Assembly: GCA_037147175.1 (NCBI GenBank)
Contig: JBAWVS010000034.1
Coordinates: 1-26,995, forward strand
DNA: 26,995 nucleotides
Direction: 5' to 3'
DNA from: a bacterium
GTDB lineage: Bacteria; Cyanobacteriota; Vampirovibrionia; Gastranaerophilales; UBA9971
The translations under genes were made by a program, and so were the position numbers. Under the pieces are notes generated by a model. It searched no databases. It was not told where the DNA came from and was given only the letters and a program-made list of their open reading frames with translations. Position 1 is the first letter of the stretch. Each line of letters begins with the position of its first letter. This document shows, piece by piece, positions 1 to 8,995 of this stretch.

Positions 1-118
1 AACAAAAAGTATAAATTTAATTTTTATCAGAATCAAAAGAATTAATTAATATCCCATTAACTCCTGTAGGCGAAGATTATCTCTTATCCTGATCCCTGTA
101 AATGATTATTAAGAAAAC

Positions 119-274
119 TTATTGAAGCTCTTTAAGCTTATTTATTGCTTCGTCAAGTTTTCTCAGAGTAAAACCTATTTCATAAGGACAAAATCTTTTT
201 TCGCTAATCAACTCATCTTCTACTTCGAGGATTAAATCTCTTGCTTTAACCAATTTTTCAACAAACGGATTCAT
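119..274 (-). CDS. Small hypothetical protein (51 aa)
   Basis: An ATG at 274 is preceded by GGAAG six bases upstream, and the frame is open for 51 codons to a TAA. The product starts MNPFVEKLVKARDL and ends DEAINKLKELQ. It is charged and leucine/isoleucine-rich, so probably helical, with a single Cys in KRFCPYE and no signal peptide or membrane segment. It lies 46 bases downstream of the chemoreceptor gene on the same strand with no hairpin between them, so the two may be co-transcribed. I do not recognise the family. The Shine-Dalgarno, spacing and sensible composition favour a real gene, but its shortness keeps confidence moderate. The outermost 118 bases of the window are A+T-rich and show nothing I can assign. 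Confidence 0.5.
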   Translation of the reverse strand: MNPFVEKLVKARDLILEVEDELISEKRFCPYEIGFTLRKLDEAINKLKELQ

Positions 275-320
275 TTTAAACTTCCTATTTTATTTAAATG
301 CAGTATCAGGCTATAGCTCG

Positions 321-1661
321 CTAAGAATTATTTGCAATCTCCTTTAAACTATTAAATAATAGTTCAATTTCTCTTACCGCCGGCAATATTTCATTCTCAA
401 AAAGTAAATCAACTTTTGTCATATTTCCTTTTTTAATTTCAGCTAATATCAATCTACCTGTTTCATGCACTTTTTTGTGAGGTATGTCTATTTTATTAAA
501 AATGCTTTTTTCGGCATTTGACGGTTTATAATTGAAATACCATTTGCCAAATTTACAGAGTGTATGATCAAGCTGCAACTCTGCATTCGGATTTTTATTA
601 TCAATGGCTTTTTTTAATGAGGCTACCCAATTATGATGATCTTCCAGTCTTTTATCAAGGAAGACACTCTTTTCTTCCGGTGAAAAATTACAGATAACGT
701 CGATTAATTCAACTGATAGATTCAAACAATCAGACTGTTTAGTGGATAATTCATCCGTTTTAACTCTTACTTCATTGCTTTCTGCTGTTATTTGTTGCAT
801 TGAAGCACTTAGACTTTGCATAGTAGCACTCATTTCTTCTACACATGCACTAGCCTGTTCATAATTTTCGGAGATAAGTGCAATATCTGTAGACATCACA
901 CTTATCTCATCAGTTACAAGATGCAAATTATCTGATAGTTTAGAAAACTCTTCCTGACTTATTGCAAGAGTATTAAACGTATTTTTCGAAGCATTAATAC
1001 TATATTTTGATATATTTTGAATATTTTTAATTTCATTTTCAACAAGTTCAGTAAGTTGTTGAGTTTTTACTGCAAGTTTTTTTACTTCGTCCGCAACAAC
1101 GGCAAAACCTCTTCCGTGTTCTCCTGCTCTTGCAGCTTCTATTGCAGCATTTAAAGCCAATAAATTTGTTTGACTTGCAATTATTTTAATTGCCCCTATT
1201 ATCTTTCCTATTTGCTCAGATGCTGTTTTTAAAGAATTCATTTGCTCATCAAGATCAGTAAAAGAGTGTTTTAAGTTATCAAATTCTTTTTGTACTTCAA
1301 CAGTACGTATGTTACCTTCCAAAGTTATTGAATGAATTTCATTAGATTTTTTTGAAAGACTAACGCATCTTTCAGCATCATTACAAATAGTTGCAGCAAA
1401 TTCATTTAGAGTAGCTGTAACCTCTTCTACTGAACTTGAAATATTTTCCTGCTCACCTGTTACATTATTTATAGAGGTTTTTATATCATTGCAACACTCA
1501 AGACTAATTCCGGCTTGCTTTTTAAGCACAATTCCATTGTTTAGCAACCCAAATATTTTTTCAACAATAATTATAAAATGATTTTTATCGATTTTTTTCT
1601 GTTCAATCCGGGTTGTTTCTAAAATTTTTTCAGTTTTATTAAGCAATTTTGAAAAAAACAT
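321..1661 (-). CDS. Soluble methyl-accepting chemotaxis protein with C-terminal CZB zinc domain
   Basis: Cytoplasmic chemoreceptor of 446 aa. No transmembrane segment or periplasmic sensor is visible. The central region (about residues 60-330) is the MCP signalling coiled coil. Its hairpin tip has the near-invariant [18 protein letters not shown] and [11 protein letters not shown] motifs that contact CheA/CheW. From about residue 339 a chemoreceptor zinc-binding (CZB) domain follows: a His in EDHHNW, then HTLCKFGKW, then PHKKVH, the 3-His/1-Cys zinc ligand pattern. In known family members CZB senses zinc or oxidants such as HOCl, so the input here is probably an intracellular redox or metal signal rather than an external ligand. 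The start at 1661 has GAAAGG upstream. No che genes are in the window; its output would feed the flagellar motor whose export genes lie at 18785-22982. Confidence 0.93.
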   Translation of the reverse strand: MFFSKLLNKTEKILETTRIEQKKIDKNHFIIIVEKIFGLLNNGIVLKKQAGISLECCNDIKTSINNVTGEQENISSSVEEVTATLNEFAATICNDAERCVSLSKKSNEIHSITLEGNIRTVEVQKEFDNLKHSFTDLDEQMNSLKTASEQIGKIIGAIKIIASQTNLLALNAAIEAARAGEHGRGFAVVADEVKKLAVKTQQLTELVENEIKNIQNISKYSINASKNTFNTLAISQEEFSKLSDNLHLVTDEISVMSTDIALISENYEQASACVEEMSATMQSLSASMQQITAESNEVRVKTDELSTKQSDCLNLSVELIDVICNFSPEEKSVFLDKRLEDHHNWVASLKKAIDNKNPNAELQLDHTLCKFGKWYFNYKPSNAEKSIFNKIDIPHKKVHETGRLILAEIKKGNMTKVDLLFENEILPAVREIELLFNSLKEIANNS

Positions 1662-1781
1662 GCTGAAACCTTTCTTTTTTGAATGCCAAATAAAAATTTC
1701 AGCATTAATAATAAGTATAGTTCCAATAAACTATTTAATATACTATAAATTTCAACTTAGATTGTCTAAAACATAAAAATT

Positions 1782-2675
1782 TTAAGTTTTAATGGTATTA
1801 GCAGTTTTAAGAAGAGGAAATCCCATATCTTCTCTTTGTTTATAATAAAGTTTAGCGGTTCTCTCTGCCATTCTTCTGATTCTGTTTATAAAATTTGTTC
1901 GTTCATCCTTGCTGATGACTCCTCTTGCATCTAACAAATTAAAAGTATGCGAACATTTCAACACAAAGTCATAAGCAGGAAGCACAAGCCCGGCATTAAG
2001 GCAATTATCAACTTCTTTTGTATAAAGATCGAACAGGTTAAATAAAATTTCAGGAGTGGAGCATTCAAAGTTATATTTGGATTGTTCTATTTCATTCTGA
2101 AGATAAATTTCTCCGTATTTAACCTTATCATTCCATTGAATATCAAAAACACTGTCTTTTTCCTGAAGATACATGGCAATTCTTTCAAGACCATAAGTAA
2201 GCTCAAGCGCAACAGGTTTTACTTCAATTCCGCCTGCCTGCTGAAAATATGTAAACTGGGTAACTTCCATTCCATCAAGCCAAAATTCCCAACCAACACC
2301 CCATGCCCCGAGGGTCGGCGATTCCCAATTATCTTCTACAAATCTTATATCATGATTTTCAAGCTTGATACCTAAATATTCAAGACTCTTGAGATAAACA
2401 TCCTGCGCATCTTCAGGAGAAGGTTTTAAAATTACCTGATACTGGAAATAATGCTGAAGCCTGTTTGGATTTTCTCCATAACGCCCGTCTGTAGGACGTC
2501 TGCATGGCTCAACCATCGCAGCATTCCACGGTTCAGGCCCTAATACCCTGAGGAAAGTGGCGGGATTCATTGTACTTGCCCCTTTTTCGGTATCATAAGG
2601 CTGTTGAATTATGCAGCCATAGTTTGACCAATATTCGTTAAGTTTATGAATAATTTCCTGAAACGTTGGTGCCAT
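1782..2675 (-). CDS. glyQ: Glycyl-tRNA synthetase alpha subunit
   Basis: Class II aminoacyl-tRNA synthetase alpha chain of the alpha2-beta2 bacterial glycyl-tRNA synthetase, which charges tRNA-Gly in the cytoplasm. Family hallmarks are obvious: [17 protein letters not shown] at the N-terminus, then [59 protein letters not shown] and a C-terminal [13 protein letters not shown]. The frame extends to a TTG at 2705, but the ATG at 2675 (MAPTFQ) is preferred. It has AAGGAAT seven bases upstream, gives 297 aa (usual for GlyQ), and avoids overlapping the upstream 72-aa gene, whose stop lies four bases before it. The partner gene glyS, often adjacent, is not in this window. Confidence 0.97.
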   Translation of the reverse strand: MAPTFQEIIHKLNEYWSNYGCIIQQPYDTEKGASTMNPATFLRVLGPEPWNAAMVEPCRRPTDGRYGENPNRLQHYFQYQVILKPSPEDAQDVYLKSLEYLGIKLENHDIRFVEDNWESPTLGAWGVGWEFWLDGMEVTQFTYFQQAGGIEVKPVALELTYGLERIAMYLQEKDSVFDIQWNDKVKYGEIYLQNEIEQSKYNFECSTPEILFNLFDLYTKEVDNCLNAGLVLPAYDFVLKCSHTFNLLDARGVISKDERTNFINRIRRMAERTAKLYYKQREDMGFPLLKTANTIKT

Positions 2676-2679
2676 TGTT

Positions 2680-2898
2680 TTATTCCTTTTTAGATTGTTT
2701 TCCAATATCTACAATTTTAAGATGCCGTTTGAATTCTTCATAAAATCCGCAATCTGTTACGTTCAAATCCCCGTCAAGACTAACAACTCCGAGTCCCAAC
2801 GCATGCAAAAGAGGACATGCCACACCCTTGGCGAAATTTTTGCAACTTATGCACTGATCATCTTTTTCTACATATAATTTGCCACTATCGTAGTACAT
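2680..2898 (-). CDS. Small Cys-rich protein upstream of glyQ
   Basis: A 72-aa product with four cysteines: DQCISCKNF, then [11 protein letters not shown], then [10 protein letters not shown]. The CxxC plus two further Cys could bind zinc or an iron-sulfur cluster, but no named family is recognised. The start ATG at 2898 has GAAGG at proper spacing, and the stop is only four bases before the glyQ ATG, so the pair is almost certainly co-transcribed and perhaps translationally coupled. The C-terminus ([14 protein letters not shown]) is basic. Function unknown; a small metal-site protein accompanying glyQ is the most that can be said. Confidence 0.75.
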   Translation of the reverse strand: MYYDSGKLYVEKDDQCISCKNFAKGVACPLLHALGLGVVSLDGDLNVTDCGFYEEFKRHLKIVDIGKQSKKE

Positions 2899-3005
2899 TT
2901 TACGCCTTCATTTTAAGCTGTTTTATAAAAAAATAATTTAAACTCATGATAAATTTATTATACTCTATGAGAAAAAATTTCTAAATTTTTATTTTTTAAA
3001 ATAAT

Positions 3006-3044
3006 AAAAAAGTTTGCTTCTTAAAGAATGAAACAAACTTTTTT
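3006..3044 (-). terminator. Rho-independent terminator after the DUF1292-like gene
   Basis: Inverted repeat with arms AAAAAAGTTTG (3006-3016) and CAAACTTTTTT (3034-3044). The stem can be extended inward through a mismatch by TTC/GAA. Read on the minus strand the hairpin ends in a run of six T, 24 bases past the stop of the 3068-3391 gene, so it closes the four-gene operon 5812-3068. The A/T symmetry also allows it to work in the other direction, but no plus-strand gene ends here. Confidence 0.8.
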
Positions 3045-3067
3045 AAATACTATATTTGTTTTAGTTT

Positions 3068-3391
3068 TTATTCGTCGTCTTCATCATCTTCATCTTCTTC
3101 AGATTCAATGAATTCAATAAGACTGTTAAATTCTTCATCATCTTCGATTGTTTCAAAAACATAGCCGTCATTTTCTTTGTTTAATCTCATAATGACAACT
3201 TCTTCTTCATCCTCATCTTCTTCATCTTCAGAATCAGGTTTAGTTTCTTCTTCGCCTTCTTCATCAACATGCACCAAAAGCCCGTATTCTTGCCCGTTAA
3301 ACTCAACAACGTCAATTAGTTCAAAGCTGAAAATTTCTCCATTTTCATCCTGTGTTCTTATTATTTTGTTTTCCATATCATTGTTTTCCAT
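3068..3391 (-). CDS. DUF1292-like acidic protein
   Basis: A protein of 107 aa from the ATG at 3391. The N-terminal part (IIRTQDENGEIFSFELIDVV, then EYGLLVHVDEEGEE) matches the DUF1292/YrzB pattern: a small beta-rich domain with an acidic insert followed by a VVIMRLN-type strand and an acidic tail. About a third of the protein is Asp/Glu, including long E/D runs mid-protein and at the C-terminus. An ATG at 3412 is in frame, but the AGGAG eight bases upstream of 3391 decides for the shorter form, whose start lies one base past the ruvX stop. In Firmicutes genomes the DUF1292 gene commonly sits beside ruvX, and the same order is seen here. Its molecular role is unknown. Confidence 0.8.
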   Translation of the reverse strand: MENNDMENKIIRTQDENGEIFSFELIDVVEFNGQEYGLLVHVDEEGEEETKPDSEDEEDEDEEEVVIMRLNKENDGYVFETIEDDEEFNSLIEFIESEEDEDDEDDE

Positions 3392-3392
3392 T

Positions 3393-3815
3393 TTATCTAC
3401 TCCTTTTATCAAGATACTGTTGCAGAATTAGTATAGCAGAAGTTATATCAATTAGTCCTCTATTTTTGGAAGGTTTTTTATTTTGTTCAATCAAAAATCT
3501 TTCCGCTGCTTTGCTGGTAAGCCTTTCATCCTCAAGTTTAATCTCTGTGCCTGTCTTATTCTTTATTTTTTCAACAAAAGCCATGACATCCTCGGACTGA
3601 AAACCCAGAGTACCGTCCATATTTTTGGGTAAGCCTGCTACTATGGTTTCTACGTTATATTCGTTACAAATCTTTTTAATTTCTTCAATTGCTTTATTTT
3701 CAGGAATTCGCGATATTACTTTTAAAGGCTGTGCGGTTATAGCCAGAGGATCACTTATAGCAGTACCTATCCTCTTTGTCCCTATGTCTAATCCTAAAAA
3801 TCTTTTATAATCCAT
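3393..3815 (-). CDS. ruvX: RuvX/YqgF-family nuclease (putative Holliday junction resolvase, pre-16S rRNA processing)
   Basis: A 140-aa RNase H-fold protein of the YqgF/RuvX family, which in E. coli takes part in maturation of the 16S rRNA 5' end. Seen motifs: FLGLDIGTKRIGTAISDP with the first catalytic Asp at residue 10, IVAGLPKNMDGTLG, the second acidic residue in EDERLTS, and the C-terminal DITSAILILQQYL carrying the third acid. AAGG lies six bases before the ATG. It is separated from the upstream HEAT-like gene by 12 bases and abuts the DUF1292 gene, so it is the third gene of a four-gene operon. Length and motifs are normal for the family. Confidence 0.95.
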   Translation of the reverse strand: MDYKRFLGLDIGTKRIGTAISDPLAITAQPLKVISRIPENKAIEEIKKICNEYNVETIVAGLPKNMDGTLGFQSEDVMAFVEKIKNKTGTEIKLEDERLTSKAAERFLIEQNKKPSKNRGLIDITSAILILQQYLDKRSR

Positions 3816-3827
3816 AAAAAACCTTAA

Positions 3828-5522
3828 TTACAAATTGCACAGCAAGTGAACAACTTGACTCAAGTCCTTACCCTGCAAGGTTTTAGCGAAACCATCCTGT
3901 TTCTTTTTAGCCAGACTGAATGTTTCAGCCGAGCCTTGATCAATTTTGTATTGATACCTGATAAAACCTTCTAAAATAGTTCTTTTTATCATTTCTCTAA
4001 AGAAATTAATCCTTTTAATATCATAACTGTTTTCCGGAGTGATGCTCCATGCCAGAGAAGCAACTATATTTCTGAACAGTTGCAAATCCTGAAGATCAAA
4101 CAAATAAGACAAATCCAGTAACCGTTTTTTATAAATATTTTTAATTTCATCATTACTGAACAATTGGTCCAACAACTTGTCTGTATTTAATTCAAACCAA
4201 TTTGTTAATTCGGCCTGATTATCGATAAAATAATCATTTTTTTCACTTATTTCCTTTATCAAAGCATTAAGGGTTTCGTTAATTAAAGGATGGTCTTCTT
4301 CTTCAAAAAACCAGTGTTTGAAATCAGGAAATTTGTACAGCAAATTTGCTTCGTTAATTAAATCTTCTGATACCCAGGTTTTGCTTAATTCTTCAAAATT
4401 ATTTTCAAGAGCAGATATATCACTTATTAAAGATTTCCATGCCGCATATTCGTAAGGAATCGGCAAATTGTTTTCTTTATTAATTTTTTCTGCCTCATCC
4501 AGCTTTAATTTACAGTATTCAGGCGAAACAAAAAATCTGGTGGACGCTTCTTGAAATTTTTCTACAATTCTGGAAAAATCCTGTTTACTTATTCCATAAA
4601 AGCCAAAACAATCTAAAATCCCGTGAATATCGTTAACAACAACATTCAACATTAATACGTCCTGATTTGGTTTTATCCTGCTGATAATAAAGCCTTGATT
4701 TCCTATACCGTCGATAACATTTGTATGACATTCATAAACGATAGAACATTGGGTAATAGGAGCATTGGCGGGATATTTGTTTTCCTTATTAATGTTTACT
4801 CCGGATAATTTAAGCATGTTAAGGCTTTTTTGAGCGTGTTTTTTTATAAATTCACTTTTTGAATATTTCAAAACATCGTTTAATGCAGGGACAGCAAAAA
4901 CCGAGCGCGTTTCTCCGAGAATTTTCACAAGTTCTTCTTCAAGCTTTGGAGCAGGATTAGCTTCCAGCGCAGGAACGACAATATTCACAAGGTATTCACT
5001 GGAATAATCATCTTTAAGAGAGTTAACGAGATTTATTTGCTCAGATTCAGGCAATGAAAATAAAAAATCGAGAAAATCTATCTGTGCTTCAGGATTTGTG
5101 GAAGCTACTTCCAGAAGTTTTTGTGTTTCTTTATCAACAATAGCTTTAGGGTCTTCAAGATAATTCAGAAATTCTTCAGGATCGGTTTGATCTCCAAGGC
5201 TTTTCAAAATAAGTCCCGAAAGGTCTTTTAATTCATCAGAATAGTTTGGCGATTTAATATATGACCATAATACATCCTTAACAGAATCCAGATCGCCCAA
5301 TTCTTGAACAAAAAGGCTTATTATCTGACCTTTTTTGTAATTGGCTCTAGCCAGTTCTTTTACAAGAACATCAACAACATAACCAATATCTTTGATAGAG
5401 CGAAATTTAATTAAATTATTATCCAGCTGTTCTTTAGACATTTCATCCAAAGAAATCAGCTTTTGAAGCATAAGCAGAACTTCTGATCTAATTTGCAGTT
5501 TTGATAAATCTCTCAACGTCAT
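3828..5522 (-). CDS. Large HEAT-repeat-like protein of unknown function
   Basis: A 564-aa, probably all-helical protein with no signal peptide or membrane segment. The N-terminal ~240 residues look like degenerate HEAT/ARM repeats (for example DVLVKELARANYKKGQIISL and AVPALNDVLKYSKSEFIKKH). A middle section (about 255-310) beginning CSIVYECHTN is more beta-like (GFIISRIKPNQDVLMLNVVV), followed by another helical part with several Trp. Its ATG overlaps the stop of the upstream zinc-finger gene in the form TAATG, which indicates translational coupling. Context with a ClpX-type zinc finger and RuvX does not define a function. I recognise no named family; HEAT-like protein-interaction scaffold is an inference. 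Confidence 0.75.
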   Translation of the reverse strand: MTLRDLSKLQIRSEVLLMLQKLISLDEMSKEQLDNNLIKFRSIKDIGYVVDVLVKELARANYKKGQIISLFVQELGDLDSVKDVLWSYIKSPNYSDELKDLSGLILKSLGDQTDPEEFLNYLEDPKAIVDKETQKLLEVASTNPEAQIDFLDFLFSLPESEQINLVNSLKDDYSSEYLVNIVVPALEANPAPKLEEELVKILGETRSVFAVPALNDVLKYSKSEFIKKHAQKSLNMLKLSGVNINKENKYPANAPITQCSIVYECHTNVIDGIGNQGFIISRIKPNQDVLMLNVVVNDIHGILDCFGFYGISKQDFSRIVEKFQEASTRFFVSPEYCKLKLDEAEKINKENNLPIPYEYAAWKSLISDISALENNFEELSKTWVSEDLINEANLLYKFPDFKHWFFEEEDHPLINETLNALIKEISEKNDYFIDNQAELTNWFELNTDKLLDQLFSNDEIKNIYKKRLLDLSYLFDLQDLQLFRNIVASLAWSITPENSYDIKRINFFREMIKRTILEGFIRYQYKIDQGSAETFSLAKKKQDGFAKTLQGKDLSQVVHLLCNL

Positions 5523-5812
5523 TATTTTTTAACACCTTGCCAGAAACTGTCCAGAATTTTTTGTACCTCCGAAGAGGGAATGCGATCTTCCATCATGAAG
5601 TATTGCACACAGACCATTATACATTCTGAGCAAATATTTACACCGGGTCCTTTTACCATTTTTATGACCATATGGTTCGGTCTGCCGCAAAATGAACAGT
5701 AGACCATTTCCTGAGCTTCTTTTTTATCTTGTTTTTCAATGCTTTTGTCGGATGTTTTTTCTTTATCCCGCGCATTGGCAAGAGAAATAACTTTCTTTTT
5801 CTTATCAGTCAT
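5522..5812 (-). CDS. Stand-alone ClpX-type C4 zinc-finger protein
   Basis: A 96-aa product. Residues 1-35 are a highly charged Lys/Glu-rich tail, then residues 37-75 form a C4 zinc finger like the N-terminal zinc-binding domain of ClpX: CSFCGRPNHMVIKMV with Cys39 and Cys42, then VNICSECIMVC with Cys61 and Cys64. The AAA+ ATPase part of ClpX is absent and the frame ends 20 residues later, so this is not simply a truncated clpX; no P-loop is encoded downstream. In ClpX the domain dimerises and binds adaptors or substrates. Here it may act as an adaptor or partner for the coupled HEAT-like protein (inference). The ATG at 5812 has AAGG seven bases upstream and starts the operon. Confidence 0.85.
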   Translation of the reverse strand: MTDKKKKVISLANARDKEKTSDKSIEKQDKKEAQEMVYCSFCGRPNHMVIKMVKGPGVNICSECIMVCVQYFMMEDRIPSSEVQKILDSFWQGVKK

Positions 5813-5894
5813 GATTCAGCCTTTTTATTTTCTTTTTATATTATATTATATATTTTAAAATTTGCAGAAAAAGCTGCTAAAAAATTTTCTTTTA

Positions 5895-5934
5895 ATAAAG
5901 AGAAGACGGTTTATAAAAACCGTCTTCTCTTTAT
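5895..5934 (-). terminator. Strong hairpin terminator after the HEAT-repeat gene
   Basis: Perfect 18-bp inverted repeat: ATAAAGAGAAGACGGTTT at 5895-5912, loop ATAA, complementary arm at 5917-5934. It lies 18 bases beyond the stop of the 5953-6807 gene on the minus strand and is followed in that direction by a T-rich stretch. It separates this gene from the zinc-finger operon that starts at 5812. Confidence 0.85.
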
Positions 5935-5952
5935 ATTCTTTATTTTTATTAT

Positions 5953-6807
5953 TTACTTGGCAACTGCCATTTTTTTATTTATAGCGCCTGGAACATTTTG
6001 CCAATTAGCCGCCATAATTTTTTTGAAAGCTTTTAAAGCAGTATCTTCTAATTCGCCAAGCTCTTCAGCTTTCATTATAAGCTCTCTGAGCGGTAATAAA
6101 GCTCTCTGGTCGCGAAGCACACCAAGTGCAGCAGCCGCACCGGCTCTAACAAGTTCGTTTTCCTGAGTATTCTGCAATACTTCGATAAGTGCAGGAACTG
6201 CTTCAACATCGCCTAATTTACCAAGTGAAGTAACAGCGTAAATTCTTACGTTTACCCACTCGTCTTTAAGCATTTTAATAATATGTTCAACAGCTTTTGT
6301 GCTGCCAAGCTCACCGAGTGCTCTTGTTGCATCACATCTTACGTTAATTTTTTCATGAACGAGAGAAGTAATCAGTGCTTCTACAGCAATATCGCCAATT
6401 TCGATAAGCGCATCAGTTGCTGTAACGCAAACCTGACTATTTTCGTCATTAAGAGCTTCTACTAAAGGGGTAACAACTTCTTCGCCGCCAAGACGACCAA
6501 GAGCACGAGCGGCTCTAACTCTTACATCAACGTTACGATCTTCTCTAAGTGAAGAAATTAACGGTTGAGTAGCATCAATGTCTCCCAGTTCACCAAGAGC
6601 TCTTGCTGCATATAATCTGACTGAGCCATTTTTATCATGTTTTAATGCTTCAATTAATGGTTCAACAGCTTCGGCATTGCTTAATTCGCCTAAAACTCTT
6701 GCGGCATTGTAGCGAACTTTTTCTGAGTTACTGACTTTTAAGTCATGTACTAACTCTTCAAAAGTTTTCTCATTTTTTTTCTTTCTGTTTATTGATTTAA
6801 TAGCCAT
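5953..6807 (-). CDS. HEAT-repeat protein (PBS lyase-type repeats)
   Basis: A 284-aa protein built almost entirely of about eight 31-residue HEAT repeats of the EZ_HEAT/PBS-lyase type. The recurring core is V-R-x-x-A-A-R-A-L-G-E-L-G-x-x-x-A-x-x-P-L-I, seen as VRYNAARVLGELSNAEAVEP, VRLYAARALGELGDIDATQP, VRVRAARALGRLGGEEVVTP and later copies. Such repeats form an alpha-solenoid for protein binding. In cyanobacteria relatives act as phycobilin lyases, but here there are no phycobiliprotein genes and the protein is repeat only, so a scaffold role is more likely. GGAGG stands upstream of the ATG, and it is a single-gene unit with its own terminator. Confidence 0.9.
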   Translation of the reverse strand: MAIKSINRKKKNEKTFEELVHDLKVSNSEKVRYNAARVLGELSNAEAVEPLIEALKHDKNGSVRLYAARALGELGDIDATQPLISSLREDRNVDVRVRAARALGRLGGEEVVTPLVEALNDENSQVCVTATDALIEIGDIAVEALITSLVHEKINVRCDATRALGELGSTKAVEHIIKMLKDEWVNVRIYAVTSLGKLGDVEAVPALIEVLQNTQENELVRAGAAAALGVLRDQRALLPLRELIMKAEELGELEDTALKAFKKIMAANWQNVPGAINKKMAVAK

Positions 6808-7234
6808 CTAGATTACTTCCTCCAGCATTACTTATACATTACATTACATTACAGAGCAATCCTTCAATTAGCAGGACTTGTTTAATTAATTTTTTTTTAA
6901 AAACACAATGACTTTTTAATATAGCTTCCATTTTATTAAAAACATTGTTATAAAAAAAATTGCTAAATTGAGGTCCAAATATTAAGTTTTGTTAAATTTA
7001 TACTATTAAGATTGTTTGTGTCATATTAGTTATGTAAACAAATATTAATTAAGCGTAAACTCAACACTAATTACATTATTGATAATATCATATTTTCAAG
7101 CATCATTCTCGTTTTCTTTACAAAACTTAACATTGCTATGTGATTTTTTTTTTACACATAGGTTCTATTTAATTATAGCTTATTTTGATTTATTACAAAA
7201 CTTAAAATATATAATGCAAGCATCAAAATAAATT
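6808..7234. other. Intergenic region with short repeats, no gene seen
   Basis: 427 bases, very A+T-rich, stop-dense in all frames. It should hold the promoter of the HEAT-repeat gene (minus strand) and the 3' end of the histidine kinase transcript. Visible structure: three and a half tandem copies of ACATT at 6836-6853, just upstream of the HEAT gene Shine-Dalgarno; a 7-bp inverted repeat CTATGTG/CACATAG (7136-7142 and 7155-7161) around a T-rich loop; and two copies of the phrase CAAAACTTAA near 7121 and 7197. I could not settle on a convincing -35/-10 pair. Confidence 0.5.
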
Positions 7235-8956
7235 CTAATTTTTTGGCATTTCTATAGTAAATACTGAGCCCCTCCCCTCAAGGCTTTCTACCTTTATAGA
7301 GCCTTTGTGCTGTTCTATTATTCGATAACATATAGAAAGCCCCAGCCCTGTCCCGATTCCAACACCTTTTGTTGTAAATCCGGGATCAAAAATACGCTCC
7401 AGATGTCCTTCAGGAATCCCTTTACCTGTATCGGAAATTATTATTTTAATTTTATCGTCATAATTTTCTGTTTTTATTTTTATCGAACCTGTTTTTTCTA
7501 TGCTTTGACAGGCATTTACAAGAATATTCATAAACACCTGATTTAGCTGGTTTGGATAACAATTTATCAACGGCAGGTTTCCGAATTCTTCAATTATTCG
7601 GATTTTCCCTTTAATCTCGTGGTTAATAAGCATTAAAGTGCTTTTTATTCCTTCATGAATGTCTGTTTCTTTATATTCAGCTTCGTCAAGACGCGCAAAG
7701 TTTTTCAAAGCCTTTACTATAGAATTAATTCTTTTTATCGCCTCTGCGTTTACTTTTAACGTATCGTCAAGTATTTCTGAATATTTTGTCATTTCCGACT
7801 CAGAAGAAACTGTTTTGATTTTCTGAATACATTTTATAAAAATATCGTTATTGCTTTTAATTGAACCCATAGGGGTATTTATTTCATGAGCCACTCCTGC
7901 CACCAGTTGACCAAGAGAAGCCATTTTTTCCGATTGTATAAGTTGAGATTGGGTTTGTTTTAATTCCAAAAGCGCTTTCTCAAGATCAAGTTTTTGTTCT
8001 TCAAGTTCATTAAACAATTTTGCCTGATTAATTGCAGAGGCAAGCTGCGCTGATATACCTTCAATCATGGTTATCTCTTCTTTATGCCAGTGCTTTTTTG
8101 ATACGGCATGAAGAAAAGACAGAATACCCAGAATTTCGTTATTATAAATGATAGGAGTTATAAGTTTTGATCGGGATTCTCCTGTATCGTTGTCTACGAT
8201 TACAGCTGAAGTATTTGAAGCCTTGTTTTTAATTGATTTTTTTAACAAATCATCTTTATCAGGGTTAATTTTATGGATTTCTGTAAATTTTTCGTTTTCC
8301 GAAACCCAGGAATGTTTAACTATTAACTCTTTCTGTCCGTTTAAAACAGCGGCATAAAAGCCTTGACTTAAATCAAGAGTTTTCGAAATTTCTTCTACAG
8401 CTGTTTGTATAATTTCATCTATATCAAAGCCATCCCTGATTTTATTTGATATTTTGTTAATTAAGCCTGTTCTTATAGCGAGAGTTTGTGCTTTTTCTTT
8501 TAATTCAGAAAATTCTTTATTTTCCTTTTCAAGCTTTTCAATCGTTTTTTCATTTTCTTTAATTCGGTTTTTTAAAGATATATTTTGAATTTTTTCTGTA
8601 AAATCCGATAAAATTATGATTTTACTGTTCTGAATACTAAAACTTCTCATGTTTAAATTTTTGTATAAATTGCTGTCAATCTGAAATAAAGTTTCCGCAC
8701 TAAATAAAATATTGGAATTTATAACTTCACGAATCGGGTTATAGTCAAAAAACTTTTCCCTATCAAGAATACAAACATTAAAAGAAAAAAAATGTTCAAT
8801 TTCTTCTATTTTTTTTATATCGCCAAATAGATTTTTAGCATTGTTATTGAGAAAAATTATATTGTTATTTGCATCAAGCATCAACAGAAACTCATCCGAG
8901 GCTCTATAAAGGCTTATTATTGAATCTATGGAAATGTTTTTAAGGGTTTCCTGCAT
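7235..8956 (-). CDS. Cytoplasmic PAS/GAF sensor histidine kinase
   Basis: A 573-aa two-component sensor kinase. Residues about 10-120 resemble a PAS domain (EFLLMLDANNNIIFLNNNA), followed by a coiled coil (about 125-165), a GAF domain (about 165-312), a second coiled coil, then the kinase core. The dimerisation/phosphoacceptor motif is ASLGQLVAGVAHEINTPMGS with His357. The ATPase domain has the N box (VFMNILVNACQSI), the G1 box (DTGKGIP), an F box (FDPGFTTK) and GIGTGLGLSICYRI. No transmembrane helix is visible, so the signal is internal and the ligand unknown. No response regulator is adjacent, making it an orphan. The start at 8956 has only a weak GAG upstream, but no better in-frame start is near. 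Confidence 0.93.
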   Translation of the reverse strand: MQETLKNISIDSIISLYRASDEFLLMLDANNNIIFLNNNAKNLFGDIKKIEEIEHFFSFNVCILDREKFFDYNPIREVINSNILFSAETLFQIDSNLYKNLNMRSFSIQNSKIIILSDFTEKIQNISLKNRIKENEKTIEKLEKENKEFSELKEKAQTLAIRTGLINKISNKIRDGFDIDEIIQTAVEEISKTLDLSQGFYAAVLNGQKELIVKHSWVSENEKFTEIHKINPDKDDLLKKSIKNKASNTSAVIVDNDTGESRSKLITPIIYNNEILGILSFLHAVSKKHWHKEEITMIEGISAQLASAINQAKLFNELEEQKLDLEKALLELKQTQSQLIQSEKMASLGQLVAGVAHEINTPMGSIKSNNDIFIKCIQKIKTVSSESEMTKYSEILDDTLKVNAEAIKRINSIVKALKNFARLDEAEYKETDIHEGIKSTLMLINHEIKGKIRIIEEFGNLPLINCYPNQLNQVFMNILVNACQSIEKTGSIKIKTENYDDKIKIIISDTGKGIPEGHLERIFDPGFTTKGVGIGTGLGLSICYRIIEQHKGSIKVESLEGRGSVFTIEMPKN

Positions 8957-8995
8957 GCCACACTCTTATTAAGTAACAAATGAAATTTTTTCTTC

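Noticed and set aside
2676-2705. TTG start at 2705 for glyQ
   Set aside because: The ATG at 2675 has a proper AAGGAAT, fits the family length and avoids overlapping the upstream gene.
3177-3431. Plus-strand Ser-rich open frame opposite the acidic DUF1292-like gene
   Set aside because: It is the complement of GAA/GAT repeats in the acidic gene and has no Shine-Dalgarno or family match.
7136-7161. Hairpin as terminator of the histidine kinase gene
   Set aside because: Only 7 bp with a 12-base loop and about 75 bases past the stop, without a T-run after the second arm on the minus strand.
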